Positions 10,625-19,876 of a stretch of 64,000 nt of DNA are shown in pieces. Both the position numbers and the translations under genes were made by a program. This stretch comes from Flavobacteriales bacterium. Lineage in GTDB: Bacteria; Bacteroidota; Bacteroidia; Flavobacteriales_D; Crocinitomicaceae. The stretch is from contig VEQH01000002.1 of assembly GCA_018883325.1 (NCBI GenBank), positions 1 through 64,000 of the forward strand. The letters are read 5' to 3'. The notes beneath the pieces were generated by a model. The model was not told the DNA's origin, did no database searches, and saw only the letters and a list, made by a program, of their open reading frames with translations. The stretch's first letter is position 1, and each line of letters begins with the position of its first letter.

Positions 10625-10792
10625 GAATTGACACTTCGACGAGCACAGTGTAAAAAATTGAGAATTGAAAATGTAGAATGTAAAATTCAAAATCCTACAT
10701 CCTACATTTTACATCCTAAATTCTACATTTTACATTCTACATCCTACATCCTACATTCTACATCCTACATTTTTCATCCTACATTCAAAAAA
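10625..10792. repeat. CCTACAT-rich simple repeat with long inverted repeat
   Basis: Between two convergent genes lies a run of CCTACAT/TCTACAT units (about 10690-10787). ATGTAGAATGTAAAAT at 10671-10686 is the exact reverse complement of a segment at about 10727-10742. A diverged CACTTCGAC..CACAGTG repeat opens the region. It is probably a slippage-prone region that can also act as a bidirectional terminator hairpin. The 62-codon ORF listed here is a by-product of the repeat. Confidence 0.75.
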
Positions 10793-11584
10793 CTATCTTC
10801 CGTCACCATCAAATAAATTTCCTAATCCACCAAGTACACTTCCTTCTTCTTTACGTGGACCTGTTCCGTATTGTAAAATTCGAGATGCCAAACGAGAAAT
10901 TGGTAAAGTTTGCAACCAAACTTCTCCTGGCCCTCTAAGTGTTGCAAAGAAAACTCCTTCGCCGCCGAAAAGTGTATTTTTAATTCCTCCAACAAATTGA
11001 ATGTCATAATCCACTTCTTTTGTATAGGCAACAATACATCCTGTATCCACACGTAAAGTTTCTCCCGGTTTCAATACTCTTTTCATGATGTGACCACCTG
11101 CGTGACAAAATGCCATCCCATCACCTTCTAATTTTTGCATGATAAAACCTTCACCACCAAAAAGCCCTGTTCCAAGTTTTCGTTGGAATTCAATTCCAAC
11201 TGCAACTCCTTTAGCTGCACATAAAAATGAATCTTTTTGACAAATCAATTTCCCACCATATTGTATCAAATCGATAGCTATGATTTTACCTGGGTAGGGA
11301 GACGCAAATGCAACTCTAGCTTTTCCAATGCCCGTGTGAGTAAAGGCTGTCATAAATAAACTTTCACCCGTCAACAAGCGTTTACCCGCGCTCCAGATTT
11401 TGCTCATAAATCCTTGCTGCTGCTGAGATCCGTCGCCAAAAATCGTCTCCATTTGGATTCCTTCGTCCATGTACATAAAAGCACCAGCTTCCGCAATTGC
11501 CGTTTCATTTGGATCCAATTCTATTTCTACCATTTGCATTTCTTCACCGTGGATGAAGTAATCTATTTCGTGATTTGTTCTCAT
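10793..11584 (-). CDS. AIM24/TIGR00266-family protein
   Basis: This beta-rich protein has no signal peptide and is recognisable by [20 protein letters not shown] near the N-terminus, [16 protein letters not shown] in the middle and Gly-rich turns ([20 protein letters not shown]). The family is widespread in bacteria and related to yeast mitochondrial AIM24; the biochemical role is unknown. I place the start at ATG 11584 ([13 protein letters not shown], 263 residues). The longer ORF to 11671 adds a residue run untypical of the family. Stop is TAG. Confidence 0.85.
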   Translation of the reverse strand: MRTNHEIDYFIHGEEMQMVEIELDPNETAIAEAGAFMYMDEGIQMETIFGDGSQQQQGFMSKIWSAGKRLLTGESLFMTAFTHTGIGKARVAFASPYPGKIIAIDLIQYGGKLICQKDSFLCAAKGVAVGIEFQRKLGTGLFGGEGFIMQKLEGDGMAFCHAGGHIMKRVLKPGETLRVDTGCIVAYTKEVDYDIQFVGGIKNTLFGGEGVFFATLRGPGEVWLQTLPISRLASRILQYGTGPRKEEGSVLGGLGNLFDGDGR

Positions 11585-11933
11585 ATTAATTTTTTTTATC
11601 AAAATTATTTGAATTGAAGAAATGAATGGAGATTTTGAAAAAAATATTTTAAGTGTACTCGGTTTTACCAATCGTTTTTCTCTCTGAGCCTAACGGTTAT
11701 CTTTCAGTCGAAGAGACAACTTACGTATATGTTTCAGCAACAATTCTTCGCATTTCCTCATTTTTCTGCTATGAAAAGTCATTTCTTCTGGTGGAATCTT
11801 CTGTTACAATTTTGTACCTTCCTTTTAGTCTCAATGATTTTATACTTCTACTGTTTTCTCGACAATAAATCGATGTATATTTTCTTTAAGTGGCAATAAA
11901 TCAATCCCTAATTTTTTGTTTTTTTTTCTCGTA
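11585..11933. other. Divergent intergenic region between the AIM24-like gene and hppA
   Basis: AT-rich sequence with no supported gene; the 71-codon ORF at 11653-11868 has no family resemblance. It should hold the minus-strand promoter for the AIM24-like gene and upstream sequence for hppA. Confidence 0.5.
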
Positions 11934-11965
11934 TTTGCAAAGTTTAACTTAAAAACATACATTTG
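11934..11965 (+). promoter_or_regulatory. hppA promoter, Bacteroidota consensus
   Basis: TTTG at 11934-11937 and TACATTTG at 11958-11965 are separated by 20 bp, an excellent match to the Bacteroidota sigma factor consensus TTTG-N19..21-TAnnTTTG. The hppA start follows 36 bp downstream. Confidence 0.8.
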
Positions 11966-12000
11966 CTTGCTAATATTTTAAAATAATTTAACAAATTAAT

Positions 12001-14469
12001 ATGGAATCAATAATGATTTATGTGCCAATAGTAATGGCAATTATCGGATTGCTATTTATGGCAATGAAGCGAGCTTGGGTATTAAAGCAAGACGCAGGAG
12101 ATGGTAAAATGAAAGAAATTTCAGATTACATTTATGAAGGAGCACTTGCATTCCTTAAAGCAGAGTATCGACTTTTAGCAGTTTTTGTGCTAATTGCGAG
12201 TATAGTTTTAGCGGGAATTACTTTTGTTCCTGGCGTTAAAACACATTTATTAATTATTGTTGCTTTTATTTTCGGAGCAATTTTCTCGGCATTAGCTGGA
12301 AATATGGGGATGAAAATCGCCACAAAAACAAATGTTCGTACTACACAAGCTGCTCGTACAAGTTTACCACAAGCATTGAAAGTTTCTTTTGGTGGTGGAA
12401 CAGTTATGGGATTAGGAGTTGCTGGTTTAGCAGTTCTTGGTTTGACAGCTTTCTTTATTTTCTTTTTCCATTTCTTCATGGGAGGAAAATGGACAAATAC
12501 AGAAGATATGACTGTTGTTTTGGAAACTTTAGCTGGTTTCTCTTTAGGTGCTGAATCAATTGCATTGTTTGCTCGTGTGGGTGGTGGTATCTACACAAAA
12601 GCTGCGGACGTTGGTGCGGACTTAGTTGGAAAAGTTGAAGCTGGAATTCCTGAAGATGATCCACGTAACCCAGCAACCATCGCTGATAACGTTGGTGATA
12701 ACGTTGGTGACGTTGCGGGAATGGGTGCCGATTTATTTGGTTCTTATGTTGCAACCGTTTTAGCTGCAATGGTTCTTGGAAACTATGTAATTAACGACAT
12801 GGGTGGTGACATTACAGAAAACGGATTCGGTGGAATCGGTCCAATTTTATTACCAATGGCAATTGCTGGTTTTGGTATTTTATTCTCAATAATCGGAACC
12901 TTATTAGTTCGTATTTCAAGCAATGACGCAAAAGAAAAACAAGTTCAAGGTGCATTAAACTTAGGAAACTGGGTTTCAATTGCATTGACAGCTGTTGCTT
13001 GTTACGGTTTGGTTACCTGGATGTTGCCTTCAACAATGACAATGGAATTTTTCGGTGAAGGTGCACAAGAAATTTCTTCTTTGCGTGTATTCTTCGCTGC
13101 AATTGTTGGTTTAGTAGTTGGTGGTGTAATTTCATCAGTTACTGAATATTACACAGGTTTAGGTACACCTCCTGTTTTAAAAATCGTTCAAAAATCTGCA
13201 ACTGGAGCTGGAACAAATGTTATCGCTGGTTTGGCAACAGGTATGATTTCAACTTTCCCAACGGTGATTTTATTCGCTGCTGCAATTTGGGGTTCTTATG
13301 CATTAGCTGGTTTCTACGGTGTGGCTTTGGCTGCTTCGGCAATGATGGCTACAACTGCGATGCAATTAGCAATTGATGCTTTCGGACCTATTTCTGACAA
13401 CGCAGGTGGTATCGCTGAAATGAGTGAATTACCAAAAGAAGTGCGTCAACGTACGGATATCTTAGATTCAGTTGGTAACACAACTGCTGCAACAGGAAAA
13501 GGTTTTGCGATTGCTTCTGCGGCTTTGACTTCTTTGGCTTTATTTGCAGCTTACGTGACCTTCACAGGAATTGACGGAATCAATATTTTTAAAGCGCCTG
13601 TACTTGCAATGTTATTTGTTGGAGGTATGATTCCAGTTGTATTCTCAGCTTTAGCGATGAATTCAGTTGGAAAAGCAGCAATGGACATGGTGTATGAAGT
13701 ACGTCGTCAGTTTAAAGAAATTCCAGGAATCATGGAAGGAACAGGAAAACCTGAATACGGAAAATGTGTAGAAATTTCTACAAAAGCAGCTTTACGCGAA
13801 ATGATGTTGCCAGGAGTTTTAACAATAGGTTTTCCAATTGTAATTGCGACTTTACCGATGTTATTAGGTTACAGTAATCAATTAATCGCTGAAATGTTGG
13901 GTGGTTACATGGCTGGTGTTACTGTATCAGGTGTACTTTGGGCAGTATTTCAAAACAATGCTGGTGGAGCTTGGGACAATGCTAAAAAATCATTTGAAGC
14001 AGGTGTTGAAATCAATGGTGAAATGACATTCAAAGGTTCTGATGCACACAAAGCTGCTGTAACTGGTGATACAGTTGGAGATCCTTTCAAAGATACTTCA
14101 GGTCCATCAATGAATATTTTAATCAAATTGACTTGTTTAATTGGTTTGGTTATCGCACCAATCTTAGGAAGCGGACACGAAGGTGGAAGCAAAGAAGCTG
14201 GATGTGGAACGAAATGTGAAATGAACGAAGGTAAGTGTGATGCTAATTGCAAAGACAAAAAAGCTTGTCACGGTGAAGCAACTTGCCACAGTAAAGAAAT
14301 GAAGTGCGACATGTCAGAATGTGCAAAAATGACAAAAGAAGAGTGTGCAAAAATGTGTGACGAAAAAGGTTGCTCTGATGAAGAAAAAGCAATCTGTATG
14401 GCGCACTATGACGAAAATGGGAATTGGAAAGGTGGAGAAGGCAAAAAAGATTGTTGTAAAAAACACTAA
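12001..14469 (+). CDS. hppA: Membrane-bound proton/sodium-translocating pyrophosphatase with Cys-rich tail
   Basis: The 822-residue polytopic protein hydrolyses pyrophosphate and pumps H+ and/or Na+. The catalytic signature DVGADLVGKVEAGIPEDDPR is followed by NVGDNVGDVAGMGADLFGS. GNTTAATGKG carries Ala at the position where K+-independent enzymes carry Lys, so the enzyme should be K+-dependent. Ion specificity cannot be read with confidence. After the last membrane helix (IGLVIAPILG) the usual protein ends, but here about 87 extra residues follow with 14 Cys plus several His, which looks like a metal-binding or redox tail. It is a single gene with a promoter and terminator of its own. Confidence 0.95.
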   Translation: MESIMIYVPIVMAIIGLLFMAMKRAWVLKQDAGDGKMKEISDYIYEGALAFLKAEYRLLAVFVLIASIVLAGITFVPGVKTHLLIIVAFIFGAIFSALAGNMGMKIATKTNVRTTQAARTSLPQALKVSFGGGTVMGLGVAGLAVLGLTAFFIFFFHFFMGGKWTNTEDMTVVLETLAGFSLGAESIALFARVGGGIYTKAADVGADLVGKVEAGIPEDDPRNPATIADNVGDNVGDVAGMGADLFGSYVATVLAAMVLGNYVINDMGGDITENGFGGIGPILLPMAIAGFGILFSIIGTLLVRISSNDAKEKQVQGALNLGNWVSIALTAVACYGLVTWMLPSTMTMEFFGEGAQEISSLRVFFAAIVGLVVGGVISSVTEYYTGLGTPPVLKIVQKSATGAGTNVIAGLATGMISTFPTVILFAAAIWGSYALAGFYGVALAASAMMATTAMQLAIDAFGPISDNAGGIAEMSELPKEVRQRTDILDSVGNTTAATGKGFAIASAALTSLALFAAYVTFTGIDGINIFKAPVLAMLFVGGMIPVVFSALAMNSVGKAAMDMVYEVRRQFKEIPGIMEGTGKPEYGKCVEISTKAALREMMLPGVLTIGFPIVIATLPMLLGYSNQLIAEMLGGYMAGVTVSGVLWAVFQNNAGGAWDNAKKSFEAGVEINGEMTFKGSDAHKAAVTGDTVGDPFKDTSGPSMNILIKLTCLIGLVIAPILGSGHEGGSKEAGCGTKCEMNEGKCDANCKDKKACHGEATCHSKEMKCDMSECAKMTKEECAKMCDEKGCSDEEKAICMAHYDENGNWKGGEGKKDCCKKH

Positions 14470-14486
14470 TCAAATTTGAATAAATG

Positions 14487-14520
14487 AAAAAGCCACTTGA
14501 GAAATTTAGTGGCTTTTTTT
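14487..14520 (+). terminator. Intrinsic terminator of hppA
   Basis: Stem AAAAGCCACT/AGTGGCTTTT with a 10-nt loop followed by a T run, 18 bp after the hppA stop. Confidence 0.9.
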
Positions 14521-14626
14521 ATTGAATATAATTATAGAGGAAATTACTTTCCTATTTAAAAATTCAATCATTTCACTTTTTTCTAATTGATAATTTTACA
14601 GTTAAATATTATAACTTTGATTTTAA

Positions 14627-14935
14627 ATGTATAATATAATAAAAGACAATCTTAACAACATAATTGAATTATGTAAATCACATAGTGTTTTGTCGATTTC
14701 TTTATTTGGTTCTGCAGCTAAAGGATTGATGACAGACAAAAGTGATTTAGATTTTTTAGTGATTTTTTCTAGTGAAATAGATGTGTTAAATTATGCTGAT
14801 AATTATTTTTCATTTACAGAAAAAATGGAAAATTTACTCGGTAAAAAAGTTGATGTTGTTTCAAAAAAATCACTTAGAAATCCCATTCTAATCAGAGAAA
14901 TTGAAAATACTAAAATAGACTTATATGTAGCCTAA
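14627..14935 (+). CDS. mntA: MntA-type minimal nucleotidyltransferase antitoxin
   Basis: The 102-residue protein has the minimal nucleotidyltransferase motif GSAAKGLMTDKSDLD (GS-x10-DxD), with a further acidic residue in VDVVS. In the type VII HepT/MntA systems this enzyme AMPylates a Tyr next to the HEPN RNase motif and so silences the toxin. The HEPN partner frame begins inside the last codons of this gene, the usual coupled arrangement. Start ATG at 14627. Confidence 0.88.
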   Translation: MYNIIKDNLNNIIELCKSHSVLSISLFGSAAKGLMTDKSDLDFLVIFSSEIDVLNYADNYFSFTEKMENLLGKKVDVVSKKSLRNPILIREIENTKIDLYVA

Positions 14936-15263
14936 ACTGTTAAAGTACATATTAGATATTGAGCAAGTAATTATTGAAATAGAAACAATTAAATCAAAAA
15001 CTAAAAATAATTTCAATAGCTTCAAATCAGATTTCATTTTACAACGAGCAGTTGAAAGAGATCTTGAAATCATTGGTGAAGCAGTAAAAAAAATGGTCGA
15101 GATAGATCCCCAAATAAATATATCATCTGCAAAAAACATAATTGGTTTGAGAAACGTAATTTCTCACGCTTATGATTCAATTGAACCAGAAATGATTTGG
15201 GGAATTATTCAAAGTAATATTCCACTTCTTTCAGATGAAATAAAAAAAATGAAAGAAACCTGA
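14925..15263 (+). pseudogene. hepT: HepT-type HEPN (DUF86) toxin frame; ATG immediately followed by TAG
   Basis: This frame is missing from the ORF track because it lacks a standard start. From 14931 it reads PKLLKYILDIEQ, then LQRAVERDLEIIGEAV and LRNVISHAYDSIEPEMIW, ending at TGA 15261-15263. This is a complete DUF86/HepT protein with the RNase motif R-x4-H-x-Y (RNVISHAY). The expected start overlaps mntA at ATG 14925, but codon 2 is TAG. The remaining options are CTG at 14937 or a rarer start. Either the toxin is inactivated by a nonsense mutation with everything else intact, or it is made at a very low level from a non-canonical start. Confidence 0.8.
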
Positions 15264-15275
15264 ATTATTGTTCTG

Positions 15276-16439
15276 TCACAACGCGTTTTTAACAATCAAT
15301 TCCACCTCATCTAAAGCTAAATCTTGTCGTTCTCCCATTGCAACCCAATTGCGTTCTGCAAAACGATTACGAATGATTGTTGGAGCATCTGAACAAGCGT
15401 CGGAATAGTCAGAAAGATGCGTTTTTATTCCTAAAGATTGGAAGAAAGTTTCAGTTTGTTGAATGGCCTCTTGCGCTCGATTTTCACCTGTCAAATTCCA
15501 AACTCGTTTAGCATATTGCGCTAATTTTTCTTTTTTATTTTCGAATTTTACTTCCAATAAACGCGGACAAACTATCGCTAAAGACTGAGCATGGTCAACT
15601 CCATATAAAGCTGTTAACTCGTGACCAATCATATGAGTTGCCCAATCCGTCGGAACACCACATCGTAGATTGCCATTTAAAGCGTGGTTGGCACACCACA
15701 TCAAATTCGACGCTGCTTTGTAATCACTTGGGTCTTCCAATACTTTTGGTGCAATTTCTATCAATGTTGACAAAACTGCTTCCGCCTCTCTTTCTTGTAA
15801 TAAATTATCCGTTGGATACGTTAAATATTGTTCCAATGTGTGCATAAAAGCGTCTGTGATGCCATTTGCTAATTGACGTTTTGGTAGAGTTGCAACAACA
15901 GATGGATCTAAAAACGAAAATACTGGAAAAAATAAAGGTCCGCCCATTGTTCGTTTTTCTTTCAATGAAGAACGACTGATAACAGCACCACTGTTCGCTT
16001 CAGATCCTGTTGCAGGAATGGTTAACACTGTTCCAAAAGGTACTGCTGACGTAAAAAGTTTTCCTTCCAAACGCAACAAAACTTCCCAAGGATCGCCTTC
16101 GTAATTAATTGCTCCAGAAATAAACTTCACTCCGTCGATTACCGAACCACCACCAACTGCAAGGATAAAACCGATTTGCTTTTCGCGACAAATTTCAACG
16201 GCTTTCATTAAGGTGTCAAATTCTGGATTGGGTTCAATTCCACCAAATTCTGTGATTTCAAAATCTTTTAGTTCTGCTCTAATTTTTGCCAACAATCCAA
16301 TTTTCTCAGCACTTCCACCACCGTAAGCTATTAAAATTTTCTTTGAAGTGGTAGCATTTGAAAGGTATTGCGGCAATTTTGGCAATTGATCTTTTCCAAA
16401 AACGATTTTTGTTGGATTTTGTATCTCGAAGTTTAACAT
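15276..16439 (-). CDS. Iron-containing alcohol dehydrogenase, YqhD/BDH type
   Basis: The 387-residue group III dehydrogenase reduces aldehydes with NAD(P)H. The N-terminus LNFEIQNPTKIVFGK and the nucleotide site GGGSVIDGVKFISGA are typical. The metal ligands sit in the helices around THMIGHELTALYGVDHAQ, as in E. coli YqhD. Length matches YqhD. It converges on the hepT frame with 12 bp between the stop codons. Substrate is not readable from sequence; broad aldehyde detoxification is likely. Confidence 0.92.
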   Translation of the reverse strand: MLNFEIQNPTKIVFGKDQLPKLPQYLSNATTSKKILIAYGGGSAEKIGLLAKIRAELKDFEITEFGGIEPNPEFDTLMKAVEICREKQIGFILAVGGGSVIDGVKFISGAINYEGDPWEVLLRLEGKLFTSAVPFGTVLTIPATGSEANSGAVISRSSLKEKRTMGGPLFFPVFSFLDPSVVATLPKRQLANGITDAFMHTLEQYLTYPTDNLLQEREAEAVLSTLIEIAPKVLEDPSDYKAASNLMWCANHALNGNLRCGVPTDWATHMIGHELTALYGVDHAQSLAIVCPRLLEVKFENKKEKLAQYAKRVWNLTGENRAQEAIQQTETFFQSLGIKTHLSDYSDACSDAPTIIRNRFAERNWVAMGERQDLALDEVELIVKNAL

Positions 16440-16785
16440 ACTGATTAATTTAATTTGGCTTCAATATTACTTTAAATGGAGATTGCAAGTTTAGATTTAA
16501 GAAAATTTGTGGTTGTTGACTTCCTTTATCGGATTTCGCTTCAAAATTCTCAAGAAAATTTATTGATTCAACTCTTAAACATCCTGTTTAGTTCAATTAC
16601 TATCTATAACCTAAAACTCGAAAAAACTTTTAGAATTTAACTTCCTAACTTATCAAAGACTACTCATTCAAATAACTTATTTTAAAGTATTTTTGAAAGA
16701 AAAAAATCGAATCTTAGTAAGAGTAAATTAGTGCTACTACTGAAAGAAGGTTTTTAGGAATTTCACTTACAAATTTGAATAACAA
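16440..16785. other. Intergenic region upstream of the MITE-like element
   Basis: AT-rich, no ORF or RNA that I can support. It should contain the promoter of the dehydrogenase gene on the minus strand. Confidence 0.45.
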
Positions 16786-16790
16786 TTTAT

Positions 16791-16911
16791 AAGACCGTTT
16801 CAAAAGTTGATAATTTAGGCTTTCTAAAAATTTAATCCCGGAGTTTACCCATGTAAATGAGGATTTTAAATTTTTAGAGTAACGACAAGTAGCGAGTTTT
16901 GCAACGGTCTT
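16791..16911. mobile_element. 121-bp MITE-like fold-back element with TTTAT target duplication
   Basis: The ends are near-perfect inverted repeats (AAGACCGTTTCAAAA and the complement of TTTTGCAACGGTCTT, 14 of 15 matching). A second inverted pair lies inside (CTAAAAATTTAATCC against GGATTTTAAATTTTTAG), so the whole element folds into one long hairpin around TTTACCCATGTAAA. The element is flanked on both sides by TTTAT (16786-16790 and 16912-16916), as expected of a 5-bp target-site duplication. It has no coding capacity and lies 15 bp before the start of the next gene. Confidence 0.72.
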
Positions 16912-16926
16912 TTTATCTGAAAATTA

Positions 16927-17700
16927 ATGGAAATTATTATCATTCCACTTGTTGCTTTTTTAGTTTCAATACTCACCTTTTTCTCAGGGTTTGGACTTGG
17001 GACCATTTTAACTCCTGCTTTTATGTTGTTTTTTCCTGTCGAATTGTCGATTGGATTAACAGGAATTGTGCATTTTCTGAATAATTTGTTCAAGCTTTTC
17101 TTAGTTGGGAAAAATGCCAATAAAGAAATTCTTATTCGCTTTGGAATTCCAGCAATCGTAGCAGCATTCATCGGTGCTTGGGTTTTAGTGCAAATTCCAA
17201 CATCACAAATACTTTACAGTTACACTGCATTTGAAAAAATAGTTGAAGTGTCAGTTTTAAAATTTACAATGGCCTTGTTGTTGGCTTTTTTCGCTGTTTT
17301 AGATTTAATTCCTTTTTTAAACAGCATTCAATTTGGTAAAAAACAACTCCCAATTGGTGGCATTTTAAGTGGTTTCTTTGGCGGATTGTCAGGAAATCAA
17401 GGTGCTTTAAGAAGTGCCTTTTTAATAAAAATTGGATTAAGCAAAGAAGTTTTTGTGGCAACAACAGTTGTGATTTCTTGTTTTGTTGATTTCACGCGAC
17501 TTTCTGTTTATGCTAGTCATTTAAAACTATCAGACTTAAATGCAAATGCAACTTTAATTGTTGTTGCGACACTTGCTGCCTTTCTTGGTGCATTTTTAGG
17601 AAACAAATTATTAAAAAAAGTAACATTAAAATTTGTGCAAACGACTGTCGCTATTTTATTGATAATAATGAGTTTAGGCTTAGGATTGGGAGCAATTTAA
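16927..17700 (+). CDS. TSUP (TauE/SafE) family membrane permease
   Basis: The 257-residue protein has about eight membrane helices in two similar halves. Hallmarks are FFSGFGLGTILTPAFMLFFP in the first half and GGILSGFFGGLSGNQGALRS in the second. The family exports sulfite, sulfoacetate or related organosulfur anions; the substrate here is unknown. The start ATG at 16927 lies just downstream of the MITE-like element, so transcription may come from or through it. Confidence 0.9.
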   Translation: MEIIIIPLVAFLVSILTFFSGFGLGTILTPAFMLFFPVELSIGLTGIVHFLNNLFKLFLVGKNANKEILIRFGIPAIVAAFIGAWVLVQIPTSQILYSYTAFEKIVEVSVLKFTMALLLAFFAVLDLIPFLNSIQFGKKQLPIGGILSGFFGGLSGNQGALRSAFLIKIGLSKEVFVATTVVISCFVDFTRLSVYASHLKLSDLNANATLIVVATLAAFLGAFLGNKLLKKVTLKFVQTTVAILLIIMSLGLGLGAI

Positions 17701-17725
17701 AATTTGAAAGTCTCGATAATTTCTT

Positions 17726-18934
17726 TCAATTTTTCAAATTACGCATTCTAAGTTGAATGATAATTGCCGAGAGAAATGTAAGAACTGAAATAAATAGAAT
17801 TGCGGTATTAATATTCCACCAATCAGCAATAATTCCGGTAATAATAGCTCCAATTGCGTAACCTAAATCGCGCCACAATCTAAAAATTCCAATACTTTTC
17901 GCGCGATCTTGAGGATGCGTATTTTCAGCGACAGTAGCTAAAAATGTTGGATAAACCATTGCTGTTCCCCAACCTAAAACTGCAGCTAAAACAATGTATT
18001 GTATTTTATTCTCAGCATAAATAATGAACAACAAAGCGATTGCTTGCAACAACATTCCCCAAAACAAAAGTAGTTTCTTCGGAAGAACGTCTGCCATTTT
18101 ACCTGTTACCAATTGACCCAAGCCCCAAACGGCAGGATAAACAGCAGTTATGATTCCAATTTCCGCAAGTGAGAAATTTTTAACTGCTAAAACGATTGGA
18201 AAAATTCCCCAAATCATTCCATCGTTCAGGTTATTTACAAGTCCTGCTTGCGTAACAGCACCAAGGTTTCGATGTTTCCAAGTTGTTTCCCAAAAAACAG
18301 ATTGTAAACGAGGAACACTACTCGAACTACTTTCACTTGCAACGTGTTGTTTTGTGTCTTTAACCAAAAATATACTACCAACAAGTCCAAGAAAAACCAA
18401 GACAAAACCAATATAAAATGGATAAGGTCGAACTCCATAATTTGAAGCAATCCAACCGGTTAAGAAAGCAACAATCGCAACAGAAATATAACCTGCAAAC
18501 TCATTCAGTCCCATTGCCAATCCGCGTTGCTTGTCGCCAACTAAGTCAATTTTCATTACGACAGTTGAAGACCACGTTAAACCTTGACTTATTCCTAAAA
18601 GAACATTTGTTGCAATAATCCAATTCCAAGTGGGCGCATACATCAGTAAAAACGGAATCGGAATCGCGATGAACCAACCAATAATTAAGAGATTTTTTCT
18701 TCCGACTTTATTCGATAAAGCACCCGTGTAATAATTTGTTAGTGCTTTGACAATCCCAAAAACAACAATAAATGAAAGTAAAGCTGTTTTGGCTGCAATG
18801 TGAAATTCTTCTTCCGCAATTTGTGGCAAAATACTGCGCTCCAATCCAACCATTCCGCCGACGAAAGCATTGATTATTACTAGGATTGTAAACTGTCGCC
18901 AATTCTCTCGAAGACCTAAGATTGCTTGATTCAT
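17726..18934 (-). CDS. MFS transporter
   Basis: The 402-residue protein has 12 predicted membrane helices and the MFS loop 2-3 motif GALSNKVGRKNLLIIGW, with the second-half counterpart VTGKMADVLPKKLLLFWG. It resembles drug or metabolite efflux permeases; the substrate cannot be assigned. It lies 78 bp downstream of the aminotransferase gene on the same strand and may be transcribed with it. Confidence 0.9.
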   Translation of the reverse strand: MNQAILGLRENWRQFTILVIINAFVGGMVGLERSILPQIAEEEFHIAAKTALLSFIVVFGIVKALTNYYTGALSNKVGRKNLLIIGWFIAIPIPFLLMYAPTWNWIIATNVLLGISQGLTWSSTVVMKIDLVGDKQRGLAMGLNEFAGYISVAIVAFLTGWIASNYGVRPYPFYIGFVLVFLGLVGSIFLVKDTKQHVASESSSSSVPRLQSVFWETTWKHRNLGAVTQAGLVNNLNDGMIWGIFPIVLAVKNFSLAEIGIITAVYPAVWGLGQLVTGKMADVLPKKLLLFWGMLLQAIALLFIIYAENKIQYIVLAAVLGWGTAMVYPTFLATVAENTHPQDRAKSIGIFRLWRDLGYAIGAIITGIIADWWNINTAILFISVLTFLSAIIIQLRMRNLKN

Positions 18935-19012
18935 TTTTAAATTTTAAGACTTGAAAGAAGCTGCAAACTTGAATTAAATGCGCTAGTACAAAAGCTATTG
19001 TTGCTTTTCAAG

Positions 19013-19873
19013 TTAAATCCCAAGCTCCCTTTCCCAATAATCATTGAGAAGCACAACCAATTTTCTCGACATATTATTAAAGAAGCGTTTCGTTCTATAT
19101 CCTCCAATCCAATTGATTCCACGAATGGCATTTGTCACAAATATTTCATCTGCAGCAAGAAGATTTTGTGGTAAAATAGTACACTCATAAACTTTGATTC
19201 CGTTTGTAATTGCAAGATTTATAATTTGCATTCGCATCGTTCCCGCCAAACATCCTTCGTCTAATCCAGGAGTGTAAAGTACGCCATTACTAACAATGAA
19301 TATATTACAACAAGAGGTTTCGAGGATATTTCCTTTATCATTGGATAAAAACAAATCATCTAAATTTTTCTCTTTAGCAGCAATCGCAGCCATCACGTAA
19401 GTCAAGCCTGCTTTCGTTTTATAGTTTGATAGAAAGTTTTTTTGAATTTTAATATCTTGGTAAATATCAACTTCTAAACCTTTGGCGTTCAATTCAAAAT
19501 GACTTACCTCATACGGATAAACTTCTATGTAAAAAGTACACTCATTTGAATCAGGAAGATAAGATCCACCCGTTGCGCGATCCAAAGACATACGACATCT
19601 GCCTCCTTCAGTGATATTTGACATACGGAGCAACTCAATAATTTTCTCCTCAAAAAATGCAGTTGTATAAAATGCAGGAGTTCTCATTTTGATAACTTTT
19701 GCTCCTTCCAGCATTCTTTTTACGTGATTGACCACATTCAAAGGTCTGCCATTCATTACACGAATACTTTCAAAAACGCCATCTCCATATAAATGACCTC
19801 TATTTCCAGGGTGAATTGTCGGCGCATCTGCCGTTAAAATTGTACCGTTGTTGTTGACGTAAAGTGTTGCCAT
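19013..19873 (-). CDS. Class IV (fold-type IV) PLP aminotransferase or aminodeoxychorismate lyase
   Basis: The 286-residue protein has the fold-type IV pattern: GDGVFESIRVMNGRP near residue 30, the PLP-lysine region SNYKTKAGLTYVMAA and the phosphate-binding segment ETSCCNIFIVSNG, followed by GCLAGTMR. The family includes branched-chain aminotransferase, D-amino acid aminotransferase and PabC; short length and overall form favour a PabC-like or unspecified enzyme. Only 3 bp separate it from the upstream rhomboid gene. Confidence 0.85.
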   Translation of the reverse strand: MATLYVNNNGTILTADAPTIHPGNRGHLYGDGVFESIRVMNGRPLNVVNHVKRMLEGAKVIKMRTPAFYTTAFFEEKIIELLRMSNITEGGRCRMSLDRATGGSYLPDSNECTFYIEVYPYEVSHFELNAKGLEVDIYQDIKIQKNFLSNYKTKAGLTYVMAAIAAKEKNLDDLFLSNDKGNILETSCCNIFIVSNGVLYTPGLDEGCLAGTMRMQIINLAITNGIKVYECTILPQNLLAADEIFVTNAIRGINWIGGYRTKRFFNNMSRKLVVLLNDYWERELGI

Positions 19874-19876
19874 AGT

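Noticed and set aside
10628-10816. 62-codon ORF in the CCTACAT repeat
   Set aside because: The peptide (repeating S-Y-I-L-H) is a direct translation of the simple repeat and not a gene.
11653-11868. 71-codon ORF between the AIM24-like gene and hppA
   Set aside because: No recognisable domain and it overlaps the divergent promoter region.
99-15263. Recoding of TAG as a sense codon, suggested by two in-frame TAGs
   Set aside because: TAG ends the AIM24-like gene at the expected protein end, as well as the XRE and GIY-YIG ORFs, so it works as an ordinary stop here.
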